A stretch of 64,000 bases of DNA from Variovorax gracilis (GTDB lineage: Bacteria; Pseudomonadota; Gammaproteobacteria; Burkholderiales; Burkholderiaceae_C), in assembly GCF_030317115.1 (NCBI RefSeq), contig NZ_JASZYF010000026.1, positions 18,358 to 82,357 on the forward strand. Direction: 5' to 3'. Positions 8,074 to 16,711 of this stretch are shown piece by piece; positions within the stretch are counted from its first letter, which is position 1; the number at the start of each line of letters is the position of its first letter. The notes beneath the pieces were generated by a model, which had not been told where the DNA came from, searched no databases, and saw only the letters and a list, made by a program, of their open reading frames with translations. Position numbers and translations under genes: made by a program.

Positions 8074-9434
8074 CCTGCGGACCTCCCGGCGCGCACGGGC
8101 ACGTCGGCGACGACCGAGGTTCCGGAGCCATCGGAGTGCACGTGCAAGGTGCCACCGATGGCCGCCACGCGCTCGCGCATGTTGCGCAGCCCGATGCCGC
8201 TGCTCGGGTCTGCCTGCACCGCCTCCTCGTCGAAGCCGCGGCCGTCGTCGCGGATGTCCAGTCGCACGCCGCCTGCCGAAAAGTCCAGTGCGATGCGCAC
8301 CTGCATCGCTCTCGAATGCTTGCGCACATTGGTCAGCGCCTCCTGGGTCACGCGAAACAGCGCCGTCTTCACTTCCTGCGCCAACTCGTACGGCTCGCCA
8401 TGGATCGCGACCGATGCGTCGACCGCGCCCTCCTCCCCGAACTCGGCGCCCAGCCGCTCGAGAGCCGCTGGAAGGCCCAGCGTGTCAAGCAATGCAGGCC
8501 GCAACCGGTGCGAGATGCGCCGCACTTCCGAGAGCGAATCATTCAGCCGCTGCAGCGCCTTGCCGAGTGGGGGCGGCACGGACTGGCGCGAGCGCTCCAG
8601 CGCGTCCACACCGGATTCGATCAGCAGCTTGGCGGAGACCAGCATCTGGCTCGTGCCGTCGTGCAGTTCGCGCGCGAGATGGCTGCGTTCGTCCTCCTGT
8701 GATTGCACGACCTGACGCGCCAGGTGCCGCAGCCTGGCTTCGGCCACGCGATGCTCGCTCAGGTTGAGCAGCAACCCCGTCGCGCTCACGACCGCCAGGC
8801 ACAGTGCGGCGATGCCTGCGATCCAGAGCATGGTTGTCGTCAGGTTGGCGCTCATCTGCTGGTCGAGAGTCTGCATCGCAGTGTCGATGTCGTCGAGGTA
8901 CAGGCCGGTGCCGACCATCCAGTTCCAGCGCGGCAACACGGTCACGTAGCCGAGCTTCGGCGCCTGCTGTGCGCTCGAAGGCTTGCGCCATTGGTATTCG
9001 ACATAGCCGCCGCCCTGCCGCGCCTGCGCGATCAGGTCCTGGATGGTGGCGCGGCCCTGCGAGTCGCGCAATTCCCAGAGCTGTTGGCCGACCAGTTCCG
9101 GCTGCCGCGAATGCATGAGTGCGCGGCCCTGCATGTCATAGACGAAGAAGTAGCCGTCGTCGCCGTAGTCGAGCGCGGCGAGCCGGCGCAGCGCCTCGGC
9201 GCGCGCTGCCTCGTCATTCGGCGATCCGTCGTACAACGGCTGCACGACGCTGACCGCGAGATCCACGTAGCTGCGCAGTTCGCTGCGCCGCTGGGTCATG
9301 TAGGTCTGTTCGGTCAATGCCCGCTCGCGTTGTGCCAGATCGCGCTCCTGGTGGCGCACGGCGAAGGCCACCAGCATCAGCGCGATCAGGAGCGGCGCGA
9401 CGGCGAGCGCGACGATCTTGGTGCGGAGATTCAT
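8070..9434 (-). CDS. Cache-domain sensor histidine kinase (HisKA_3 type)
   Basis: A 454-residue membrane sensor. Membrane helices at about residues 6-27 and 200-223 flank a periplasmic single Cache domain with the signature DGYFFVYD (93-100) and WNWMVGTGLY. The cytoplasmic part has the HisKA_3 box RELHDGTSQ with phospho-acceptor His258, then an ATPase domain with DDGRGF and GIGLRNMRER. Such Cache domains often bind small organic acids. Next to cstA, a pyruvate- or short-acid-type signal is likely but not proven. Confidence 0.92.
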   Translation of the reverse strand: MNLRTKIVALAVAPLLIALMLVAFAVRHQERDLAQRERALTEQTYMTQRRSELRSYVDLAVSVVQPLYDGSPNDEAARAEALRRLAALDYGDDGYFFVYDMQGRALMHSRQPELVGQQLWELRDSQGRATIQDLIAQARQGGGYVEYQWRKPSSAQQAPKLGYVTVLPRWNWMVGTGLYLDDIDTAMQTLDQQMSANLTTTMLWIAGIAALCLAVVSATGLLLNLSEHRVAEARLRHLARQVVQSQEDERSHLARELHDGTSQMLVSAKLLIESGVDALERSRQSVPPPLGKALQRLNDSLSEVRRISHRLRPALLDTLGLPAALERLGAEFGEEGAVDASVAIHGEPYELAQEVKTALFRVTQEALTNVRKHSRAMQVRIALDFSAGGVRLDIRDDGRGFDEEAVQADPSSGIGLRNMRERVAAIGGTLHVHSDGSGTSVVADVPVRAGRSAG

Positions 9435-9471
9435 GGGGCGGCAAGACTACCACCCGCGCTCCCGGCCCGGA

Positions 9472-10200
9472 TCAGGCCAGCTTCACCAGTTCCGCAGTCA
9501 ACTCCGTGGGCGAGTCGACCATCACGTCGTGGCTGGTCGGCATCTTCACGACGCGCCAGCCGGCCGCGCCTTCGACCTTGGCCGCGAAATACCGGAACGG
9601 GCTCGGATCCCAGTTGTCCGCCAGGATGTAGAGCCGATCCTTGATCTTGTCGCCTGCGCCGGTCAGCAACAAGGGCGTCTCGAATGTCGCCAGCGCCTGC
9701 GGCCTGCAAAGGCGATCGACCCGTGCCCGGTTTGCCGGCGCGATGTTGAACATCTCCGCCGGAATCGGCTGCATCAAGCCGCAATGGTCCTGCAGCGCGG
9801 TGCCGCGAAAGGCGCCCAGAAACTGCGCCGCGACTTCGGGAGCCAGCGCCTTCGACAACAGGCCGTTCAGCGAGTCGCCATGCTCCGGAACGAAGGCGTC
9901 GAGATAGACCAGCGAGCGGATCCTGTCGCTCATGCGGTCTGCGACGCCGGTGATGACCATGCCGCCGTAGGAATGGCCGACCAGGATCACGTTGTCGAGT
10001 TCCTCCCATTCGATGCAGCCGCACACGTCGCGGATGTGCGTTTCGAGCGTGACGTTCTCCCTCGATTGGTGAAAACGCTCGCCCACGCCGGTATGCGTTG
10101 GCGTGAACACCGTATGACCGGCGGCACGCAGCGCGCCAGCAGTTTCGCGGTAACACCAGCCACCATGCCACGCGCCATGAACCAGAACAAAGTTGGCCAT
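9472..10200 (-). CDS. Alpha/beta hydrolase (EstC-like esterase)
   Basis: A 242-residue alpha/beta hydrolase with the oxyanion-loop motif VLVHGAWHGGW at the very start, the nucleophile elbow GHSYGG near residue 80 and a likely catalytic His in the C-terminal TSHDVMVDSP segment. The compact shape without signal peptide resembles cytosolic esterases of the EstC/salicylate-esterase type. The ATG at 10200 is chosen because AAGGAG lies 8 nt upstream. It is separated from neighbours on both sides, so it is probably transcribed alone. The substrate is unknown. Confidence 0.88.
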   Translation of the reverse strand: MANFVLVHGAWHGGWCYRETAGALRAAGHTVFTPTHTGVGERFHQSRENVTLETHIRDVCGCIEWEELDNVILVGHSYGGMVITGVADRMSDRIRSLVYLDAFVPEHGDSLNGLLSKALAPEVAAQFLGAFRGTALQDHCGLMQPIPAEMFNIAPANRARVDRLCRPQALATFETPLLLTGAGDKIKDRLYILADNWDPSPFRYFAAKVEGAAGWRVVKMPTSHDVMVDSPTELTAELVKLA

Positions 10201-10290
10201 CGCTATGTCTCCTTGTAGGGGGACGGCCATCTTGAGCGACCGATGTGCGGCGTGCCATCGGGGAATCCCGGCCGGGCGGGGCCCGACCTG

Positions 10291-11160
10291 TCAGAGCTTG
10301 CGACGCATCTCGATGTGGGCGATGCCGGCTTCCTCGAAAGGATCGCCGAACGGCAGGTAGCCCAGGCGGGCGTAGAAGGCCTCCGCGCTGCGCTGCGCAT
10401 GCAGGGTGACTTCGCGATCCCCCCGCGCGGCCGCCGCCGCTTCGAGTGCACGCAGCACCGCCGCGCCGTGGCCGCCGCTGCGCAATGTCCGGTGCACCGC
10501 CATGCGTCCGATGCGCCCGACGCCGGGTGCTTCGGCAACGAGCCGACCCGTCGCGACGGCCTGGCCGAGGCGATTGCGCGCCACGGCATGCACGGCAGTC
10601 GCATCGTGCTCGTCCCATTCGAGCTCCTTGGGAATGCGCTGTTCGTCGATGAACACATCGCGGCGCACCTTGCCCGCGCCATCGCCGAGCGAGTCCCATG
10701 GGCCCGTGACGACTTCGCGCATCGCTTCGCCGGCCTCGAAGGAGGCGAGGATCTCGCGCAGCAGCGGCGGCACCGGCTTGGAGGTCTGCGTGGCGGGATC
10801 GGCAAACACATAGACCAGTTCGCAGGTCACGAGCAGTTCGTCGCTGCGGTACAGCCCGCCCATGAAGAGGATCGACGAGTTGCCCACGCGCATGCACTTC
10901 ATGCCGACGTCGAGCATGTCGTCCACCCGCGCCGATGCGTGGTACTCGACAGTGGCCTTGCGCACGTAGAGATCGCCGCCCAGCGCCTGCATCGCATCGT
11001 CGTACGGCAGTGCCATCGCGCGCCAGTAGTCGGCGATGGCGGTGTCGAAGTACATCAGGTAGTGCGCGTTGAAGACGATCTTCTGCATGTCCACCTCGGC
11101 CCAGCGCACGCGCAGGCGGTGGAAGAAGCGAAAGTCGGATTTCTTGAGGGTCTCGGTCAT
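10291..11160 (-). CDS. Fusion: YbgC/FadM-type acyl-CoA thioesterase + GNAT acetyltransferase
   Basis: A 289-residue two-domain protein. Residues 1-140 form a hotdog thioesterase of the YbgC/FadM type, with RVRWAEVDMQ and the FNAHYLMYFD helix; the active-site Asp lies in this segment. Residues 150-289 form an ElaA-like GNAT domain with VFIDEQ, EWDEHD, and an acetyl-CoA loop around residues 226-235. Hotdog proteins alone are usually about 130-150 residues long, so this is a true fusion in one frame. It overlaps the upstream hydrolase gene by 4 nt. The joint role of the two activities is unknown. Confidence 0.9.
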   Translation of the reverse strand: MTETLKKSDFRFFHRLRVRWAEVDMQKIVFNAHYLMYFDTAIADYWRAMALPYDDAMQALGGDLYVRKATVEYHASARVDDMLDVGMKCMRVGNSSILFMGGLYRSDELLVTCELVYVFADPATQTSKPVPPLLREILASFEAGEAMREVVTGPWDSLGDGAGKVRRDVFIDEQRIPKELEWDEHDATAVHAVARNRLGQAVATGRLVAEAPGVGRIGRMAVHRTLRSGGHGAAVLRALEAAAAARGDREVTLHAQRSAEAFYARLGYLPFGDPFEEAGIAHIEMRRKL

Positions 11161-12092
11161 GGTTGCAAGGCTTCTTTCAATGCGCGGGCCGCGTCGGCGT
11201 GGGCCTGGAGTGCTTCGGGAATGGCGCGTCCCATCTTGACGAATTCGTGGATCACGCCGCGATAGATCTCCAGATCGACCGGCACGCCAGCGGCGCGGAG
11301 CTTGTCGGCGTAGGCGATGCCTTCATCCACCACCGGATCGTATTCGGCGAGGCCGATCCATGCCGGCGCAACGCCTTCTACGTCTTCGGCGTTGAGCGGC
11401 GCGAAGCGCCAGTCGTCGCGGTCGGCCGGGGAGTTCACGTACAGGCCAAAGAACCAGCTGATGAGGGCTTCGCCGAGCAGCGGCCCTTCGGCGAACTTCG
11501 TGTGCGAGGGCGTGTCCTGGTGCGCGGCCATGCCGGGGTAGATCAACATCTGCAGCGCGATCGGAATCCCCGCATCGCGCGCGAGGATCGCGCAGACGGC
11601 CGCCAGGGTGCCGCCGGCGCTGTCACCGCCGACTGCGATGCGCGTGCCGTCGAGGCCCCACTGTCCCGCGTTCTGCGCAAGGTGTGCAAGTGCGTCCCAC
11701 GCATCGTTCGACGCCGTCGGGAACTTGTGCTCCGGCGCGAGCCGATAGTCCACCGACACCACGGCGCAGGCGCTCTTTTCGCTCAGCACCCGGCACAGGA
11801 TGTCGTGGGTGGCGATGCTGCCTACCGTGAATCCGCCGCCGTGAAAGAACAGCAGCACGGGCAGGACGTCGTTCGAAGGCGCATAAAGACGCGCCGGCAT
11901 GGCATGGCCGTCGCGTGCGGGCAGGCTGAAGTCCTCCACACGCGTCAGCTGCGGCTTGGGCACTTCGAGCACGCCGGCGCCCTTCTCGTAGGCGGCCTTG
12001 GCCTCGGAGGGCGTCAGCGAATGGAGCGGCGGGCGCCCGGCGCGCGCCATGCGCTCGACCACGCTGGCCATCTTGGGGGTGAGCCCGATCAT
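11157..12092 (-). CDS. Alpha/beta hydrolase of the hormone-sensitive lipase family
   Basis: A 311-residue esterase of the HSL (family IV) group. It has the oxyanion motif FFHGGGFTVGS, the nucleophile motif GGDSAGG, an acid in EYDPVVDEG and the catalytic His in VIHEFVKMG. No signal peptide is seen, so it is cytosolic. It is the first gene of a two-gene operon with the thioesterase-GNAT fusion. The 158 bases upstream are shared with the divergently read iron alcohol dehydrogenase gene. Confidence 0.92.
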   Translation of the reverse strand: MIGLTPKMASVVERMARAGRPPLHSLTPSEAKAAYEKGAGVLEVPKPQLTRVEDFSLPARDGHAMPARLYAPSNDVLPVLLFFHGGGFTVGSIATHDILCRVLSEKSACAVVSVDYRLAPEHKFPTASNDAWDALAHLAQNAGQWGLDGTRIAVGGDSAGGTLAAVCAILARDAGIPIALQMLIYPGMAAHQDTPSHTKFAEGPLLGEALISWFFGLYVNSPADRDDWRFAPLNAEDVEGVAPAWIGLAEYDPVVDEGIAYADKLRAAGVPVDLEIYRGVIHEFVKMGRAIPEALQAHADAARALKEALQP

Positions 12093-12250
12093 TGCGCCCC
12101 ACTCTCTCTGCCGAGCCGCCGTGCGCCGATTGTCTCGATGGCGTCATGCGCAAGGGTTTTTTTCGTGTCCAAGATGCTCCGTGCTTGTTAGATTCGAAGG
12201 CTCGCATCGTACCGTCCGCACCACGTCCGACCCACGTTCCGTACCACCCC

Positions 12251-13387
12251 ATGGCCCTTATCCAGTACCTCACCCAGATCCAGTTCGATTTCGGCGCCAT
12301 CCAGCTGCTTCGCAGCGAATGCGAGCGCATCGGCATCACCCGACCGCTGATCGTGACCGACGCCGGCGTGCGCGCCGCGGGCATCCTTCAGAAGGCGCTC
12401 GACGCGCTCGGCGATCTGCCGGCAGCCGTCTTCGACCAGACCCCGTCTAACCCGACGGAGGCTGCGGTGCGTGCCGCCGCCGCGCTGTACCGCGAAGGTC
12501 GCTGCGACGGGCTGATCGCCGTCGGCGGCGGCTCCGCCATCGACTGCGCCAAGGGCGTCGCCATCGCGGCCACGCACGAAGGCCCGCTCAAGACCTACGC
12601 CACCATCGAAGGCGGCTCGCCGAAGATCACCGACCGCGTGGCGCCGCTGATCGCCGTGCCCACCACCAGCGGCACGGGCAGCGAGGTCGCGCGTGGCGCC
12701 ATCGTGATCGTCGACGACCACCGCAAGCTCGGCTTTCACAGCTGGTTCCTGATGCCCAAGGCCGCCATCTGCGACCCCGAACTCACCCTGGGATTGCCGC
12801 CCCGGCTGACCGCGGCGACCGGAATGGACGCCATAGCGCATTGCATGGAAACCTTCATGTCGGCCGCCTTCAATCCACCGGCCGACGGCATCGGACTGGA
12901 CGGGCTCGAGCGCGCCTGGGGGTACATCGAGCGCGCCACCAAGGACGGCAGCGACCGCGAGGCGCGACTCAACCTCATGAGCGCCTCGATGCAGGGCGCC
13001 ATGGCCTTCCAGAAAGGCCTGGGCTGCGTGCACTCGCTGAGCCACAGCCTGGGCGGGATCGATCCGCGCCTGCACCATGGCACGCTCAACGCCCTCTTCC
13101 TGCCGGCCGTGATCCACTTCAACGCCGGAGCCGAATCGGTGCGCAAGGACCAGCGCCTGCAACGCATGGCGCAGGCCATGCACCTCGATTCCGCCGGCGA
13201 CCTGGGCGATGCGATCCGCGACATGTGCGCGCGGCTCGATCTGCCCAAGGGCCTCGCCGAAGTCGGCGTGACGCCGGACATCTTCGAGAGGGTGATCGAC
13301 GGCGCCATGGCTGACCACTGCCACAAGACCAACCCCCGGCTCGCCACGCGCGACGATTACCGGCAGATGCTCGAAGCGTCGATGTGA
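12251..13387 (+). CDS. Iron-containing alcohol dehydrogenase
   Basis: A 378-residue group III alcohol dehydrogenase that interconverts alcohols and aldehydes with NAD(P). The nucleotide-binding GGGSAIDCAKG lies at residues 92-102. The metal ligands predicted from the family spacing are Asp193, His197, His261 and His275 (DAIAHCME, VHSLSHSLGG, HHGTLN). The frame is open upstream to 12092, but the ATG at 12251 starts the recognisable domain. The preceding 158-base gap has a 7-T run at 12157 without a stem. The substrate is not predictable. Confidence 0.9.
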   Translation: MALIQYLTQIQFDFGAIQLLRSECERIGITRPLIVTDAGVRAAGILQKALDALGDLPAAVFDQTPSNPTEAAVRAAAALYREGRCDGLIAVGGGSAIDCAKGVAIAATHEGPLKTYATIEGGSPKITDRVAPLIAVPTTSGTGSEVARGAIVIVDDHRKLGFHSWFLMPKAAICDPELTLGLPPRLTAATGMDAIAHCMETFMSAAFNPPADGIGLDGLERAWGYIERATKDGSDREARLNLMSASMQGAMAFQKGLGCVHSLSHSLGGIDPRLHHGTLNALFLPAVIHFNAGAESVRKDQRLQRMAQAMHLDSAGDLGDAIRDMCARLDLPKGLAEVGVTPDIFERVIDGAMADHCHKTNPRLATRDDYRQMLEASM

Positions 13388-13394
13388 CGCACGC

Positions 13395-13595
13395 TCAGGA
13401 GGCGGCGCCGGTCTGGCCCAGAAGCCAGTCGCGGAACACCTTCATCGATGGGCTCGACGGCCGCGACCGCAGACGGGTCAGCCAGTAGTCGCCGGTCATG
13501 ACCTCGATGGCCAGTGGCCGTGCGAGCCGGCCGTCTTGAAGCTCGCGCTCGAACATCGATGCCGGGGCGAGCGCGACGCCCGCCTGGACCGCATC
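13395..13595 (-). pseudogene. 3' remnant of an AmpR-like LysR regulator
   Basis: Only the last 65 or so residues of a LysR-type regulator remain, starting near GVALAPASMFEREL and running through TGDYWLTRLRSR to the stop. This segment resembles the AmpR C-terminus, which in related proteins has an MF...L...G...YWLTRL pattern. The DNA-binding domain and most of the effector domain are missing. Just where homology ends, the opposite strand becomes a beta-lactamase tail. The right boundary is approximate (within about 20 nt). The remnant cannot act as a regulator. Confidence 0.82.
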
Positions 13596-13967
13596 GAGAC
13601 CGCCCTCAACGAGGCCCGCCCCGACGATCCGCGCGACACCACGACGCCGGCCGCCATGCTCGGCGACATGCAAAAGATTCTTTTGGGCGATGCGCTTTCG
13701 CCGCCGTCACGTGCCCAACTCCTGCGCTGGCTCGATGCCAACCAGACCGGCGGCCAGCGCTTGCGCGCCGGCGTGCCGGCGGATTGGCTGGTCGGCGACA
13801 AGACCGGCTCGGGCGACCGGGGCACTGCCAACGTCATAGCGATCCTGCGGCCGCCCGGTCGCGCGCCGATCCTGGCCGCGGTCTACCTGACGGAAAGCAC
13901 CGCCTCGATGGAGGCGCGCAATGCGACGATCGCCTCCGTCGGCGCCGCGTTCGCGAAGGCTGTCTGA
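13570..13967 (+). pseudogene. 3' remnant of a class A beta-lactamase
   Basis: The frame codes for the C-terminal part of a class A beta-lactamase. It begins at the omega loop (RLDRIETALNEA, with the equivalents of Glu166 and Asn170), continues with RDTTTPAAML and contains the KTGSG box. The first half, with the signal peptide, the SxxK nucleophile and the SDN loop, is absent, so no activity is possible. An ATG at 13536 could open the frame inside the AmpR-like remnant. The left limit is approximate. Confidence 0.85.
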
Positions 13968-13976
13968 GGGCCGGGC

Positions 13977-14963
13977 TCAGTCCGGCTTGACACCGGCGGT
14001 CTTGATGACCTGCGCCCACTTGGCGGTTTCCGCCGCGATGAAGGCATCGAACTCTTCCGGCGTGCTGCCCGCGGGAAAGGTGCCCATGGCCTCCAGCTTG
14101 GCCTTGGTCTCGTCGCTCTTGATGATGCGCGCCACTTCCTCCGACATGCGCTTGACGATCTCGCGCGGCGTACCTGCCGGGGCCAGCATGCCTGCCCAGG
14201 TGCTGCCGGTGAATCCGGGGAAGCCTTGCTCGATGAAGGTCGGCACCTCGGGCAGGACCGGCAGCCGCCGGTCACTGGCGACACCGATCAGCCGCACCTT
14301 GCCGGCCTTGCCCTGGTTGATCAGCCCTGTCGGCGCGTCGAAGAAAAGCTGGATCTGCCCGCCCATCAGATCGGTCAGCGCCGGCACCGCGCCCCGATAC
14401 GGGATGTGGATCATGTAGGTCTTGGTGAGCGACTTCCACAGTTCGCTCGTCAGGTGCGCGGCCGAGCCATTGCCTGACGAGCCGAAGCTCACCTTGCCGG
14501 GATTGGCGCGGGCGTAGTCGATGAGTTCCCTCGCAGTCTTGAAAGGAGCGTCGTTGTTCACCGCCGCGAGGAGCGGTGACACACCCATCAGCGACACGCC
14601 GACCAGGTCCTTGCGAGGGTCATAGGGCAGCTTCGGGTAGAGCGTCGTGTTGGCCGAATACGCCGCGATCACGACGCCGAATGTGCTGCCGTCCGGCGCA
14701 GCCTTGGCGACGGCATCGACACCGATCAGGCTGTTGGCGCCCGGCTTGTTGTCGATCACGATGGTCTGCCCGAGCCGGCTCTGCAGTCCGGGCTGGATCA
14801 ACCGCGCCATCTGGTCGGTGAAGCCGCCTGGCGTGTAGGGCACGACGATGCGGATCGGCTTGTTCGGCCACGCGGATTGAGCGATTGAGGGCGCCGCAAT
14901 CGACACCGCAGCGGCGGCGGTCGAAAGGCTGAAGGCGCGGCGGGTCAGGCGGATGGATGGCAT
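13977..14963 (-). CDS. Bug/TctC-family periplasmic substrate-binding protein
   Basis: A 328-residue solute receptor of the tripartite tricarboxylate transporter (Bug) family, very abundant in betaproteobacteria. The leader has a twin-arginine-like TRRAFSLS followed by a hydrophobic stretch and an AQS cleavage region. The mature part starts WPNKPIRIVVPYTPGG, the family signature, and contains GANSLIGVDAV and FGSSGNGSAAHL. No TctA/TctB membrane genes lie nearby, as is common for these orphan receptors. The ligand is unknown. It is read away from the nitrile hydratase operon. Confidence 0.93.
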   Translation of the reverse strand: MPSIRLTRRAFSLSTAAAAVSIAAPSIAQSAWPNKPIRIVVPYTPGGFTDQMARLIQPGLQSRLGQTIVIDNKPGANSLIGVDAVAKAAPDGSTFGVVIAAYSANTTLYPKLPYDPRKDLVGVSLMGVSPLLAAVNNDAPFKTARELIDYARANPGKVSFGSSGNGSAAHLTSELWKSLTKTYMIHIPYRGAVPALTDLMGGQIQLFFDAPTGLINQGKAGKVRLIGVASDRRLPVLPEVPTFIEQGFPGFTGSTWAGMLAPAGTPREIVKRMSEEVARIIKSDETKAKLEAMGTFPAGSTPEEFDAFIAAETAKWAQVIKTAGVKPD

Positions 14964-15051
14964 CGAAGTTCTCCCTTGTTTCGAGTGGGCATTCTGTGAG
15001 GTGCCTCGTGCGCCGCTCCTCAGGGTTTGCCCGCCGCGCTAGCATGCGGTC

Positions 15052-15687
15052 ATGGCACACGATCATGACCACCACCACGCTCACGACGAGGACCACAGCG
15101 AACTCGGCGAGATGGACCTTCGGGTCCGCGCGCTCGAATCCGTGCTCACGCAAAAGGGCTATATCGATCCGGCCGCGCTCGATGTGCTCATCGATACCTA
15201 CCAGACGAAGATCGGCCCGCGCAACGGCGCGCGCGTCGTCGCAAGGGCCTGGGCCGATCCCGCGTTCCACGACTGGCTGATGAAGGACGCGACCGCCGCG
15301 ATCGCCTCGCTCGGCTTCACCGGCCGCCAGGGCGAGCACATGGTCGCGGTGGCCAACACCGACGAGCGTCATCACATGGTGGTCTGCACGCTGTGCAGTT
15401 GCTATCCGTGGCCGGTGCTGGGCCTGCCGCCCACCTGGTACAAGAGCGCGCCCTACCGCTCGCGCGCGGTGAAGGACCCGCGCGGCGTGCTGGCCGAATT
15501 CGGCGTGCAACTGCCCGAATCGGTCGCGATCCGCGTCTGGGACTCCACGGCCGAAGTCCGCTACCTTGTGATTCCCCAGCGCCCGGCAGGCACCGAAGGC
15601 TGGAGCGAAGAGCAACTGGCCGAACTGGTGACGCGCGACTCGATGATCGGCACCGGCCTGGCCCGCACACCGGGGGCCGGCCAATGA
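15052..15687 (+). CDS. nthA: Nitrile hydratase alpha subunit (cobalt type)
   Basis: A 211-residue alpha subunit of nitrile hydratase, which hydrates nitriles to amides. The metal-binding motif CTLCSC lies at residues 112-117. Threonine at its second position indicates the low-spin cobalt form. The following YPWPVLGLPPTWYKS is strictly family-typical. Residues 2-15 form a His/Asp-rich stretch (HDHDHHHAHDEDH) that may bind metal. It begins an operon in which alpha, beta and activator genes overlap by 4 nt each. Confidence 0.95.
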   Translation: MAHDHDHHHAHDEDHSELGEMDLRVRALESVLTQKGYIDPAALDVLIDTYQTKIGPRNGARVVARAWADPAFHDWLMKDATAAIASLGFTGRQGEHMVAVANTDERHHMVVCTLCSCYPWPVLGLPPTWYKSAPYRSRAVKDPRGVLAEFGVQLPESVAIRVWDSTAEVRYLVIPQRPAGTEGWSEEQLAELVTRDSMIGTGLARTPGAGQ

Positions 15688-16346
15688 ACTACACCACCCA
15701 TGCGGACCTTGGCGGGCGAGACATGCCCGGAGCGATCGTGCCGGAACCGGAAGGGGAGCCCTTTCATGCTGAATGGGAAGCGCATGCGCTCGCCTTGACG
15801 CTCGCCATGGGCGGCACCGGCTCCTGGAACATCGATATCAGCCGCAGCGCACGCGAGACGCTGCCGAACTATGCCCGGCTGAGCTACTACCAGATCTGGC
15901 TGGCCGCACTCGAGAAGTTGATGGCCGAGCGGTCGCAAGTGCTGCCCGATGAAGTGGCCGCGGGACGCATGCTGCATCCGCCGGACCCCGTGAAGCGCGT
16001 GCTCCACGCCGCCGATGTGCCTGCCGCGCTCGCCAAGGGCGCGGCCACGGAACGGCCTGCCACCGCGCCTGCGCGCTTCGCGGTTGGCCAGCGCGTGCGG
16101 ACCCGCTGCGGCCGCGTCGACCATCACACCCGCCTGCCCGGCTATGTGCAAGGCAAGGTCGGCACCATCGAGCATCTGCACGGCATGCACGTTTTCGCCG
16201 ATGCGCATGCGCAGGGCCTGGGCGAGCAGCCGCAATGGCTCTACACGGTCGTCTTCGACGGCCACACGCTCTGGGACGCCGGCGCCGAGGCCGGACTCAA
16301 CGTGTCGGTCGATGCGTGGGAAAGCTATCTGGAGCCCGCTGCATGA
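15684..16346 (+). CDS. nthB: Nitrile hydratase beta subunit
   Basis: A 220-residue beta subunit that supports the alpha-subunit metal centre. It shows the N-terminal DLGGRDMPG motif, the YYQIWLAALEKL helix and the C-terminal SH3-like barrel with RVRTRCGRVDHHTRLPGY and VGTIEHLHGMHVF. The ATG at 15684 overlaps the alpha stop (ATGA). The upstream open frame is a shadow of the alpha gene. The downstream activator overlaps it in the same way. Confidence 0.95.
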   Translation: MNYTTHADLGGRDMPGAIVPEPEGEPFHAEWEAHALALTLAMGGTGSWNIDISRSARETLPNYARLSYYQIWLAALEKLMAERSQVLPDEVAAGRMLHPPDPVKRVLHAADVPAALAKGAATERPATAPARFAVGQRVRTRCGRVDHHTRLPGYVQGKVGTIEHLHGMHVFADAHAQGLGEQPQWLYTVVFDGHTLWDAGAEAGLNVSVDAWESYLEPAA

Positions 16347-16708
16347 CGGCATCGACGCCCCTTCTGCCCGGCATGCCGACGAACGACGGCATCGAGCCCG
16401 TCTTCCGCGAACCCTGGCAGGCACATGCGTTCGCGATGGCCGTGACGCTGCATCAGCGCGGCCTTTTCACCTGGCCCGAGTGGGCCGATATGCTGGCCCG
16501 CCAGATCAGCGCCGCGCAGGCAGCCGGCGATGCGGATGTGGGCGACACCTACTACCGGCATTGGCTCGCGGCGCTGGAGTCGCTCGTCGCCAGCAAGGGC
16601 GCCAGCACCGGCGAAGAATTGACACGCTACCGCGATGCCTGGGACCGCGCCGCCGATCGCACGCCGCACGGCCAGCCGATCGAGCTTCGCGAGCAGGATT
16701 TCCGCTGA
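16343..16708 (+). CDS. Nitrile hydratase activator / accessory protein
   Basis: A 121-residue accessory protein of the nitrile hydratase maturation type. Its core (EPWQAHAFAMAV ... YYRHWLAALESL) resembles the N-terminal half of the beta subunit coded just upstream, as known for these activators. The family delivers cobalt to the alpha subunit and helps oxidise the metal-binding cysteines. The ATG at 16343 overlaps the beta stop. No amidase gene follows, so the amide product must be handled elsewhere. Confidence 0.9.
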   Translation: MTASTPLLPGMPTNDGIEPVFREPWQAHAFAMAVTLHQRGLFTWPEWADMLARQISAAQAAGDADVGDTYYRHWLAALESLVASKGASTGEELTRYRDAWDRAADRTPHGQPIELREQDFR

Positions 16709-16711
16709 GCC

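Noticed and set aside
12157..12163. Run of seven T, possible terminator
   Set aside because: No stable stem precedes it on either strand.
13536..13967. Intact small gene with its own ATG
   Set aside because: The homologous part starts at the beta-lactamase omega loop, and the residues before it are an antisense reading of the AmpR-like remnant.
13970..13986. GCCGG-N7-CCGGC inverted repeat after the beta-lactamase remnant
   Set aside because: Only 5 bp, partly inside the Bug receptor gene, and no T-run follows.
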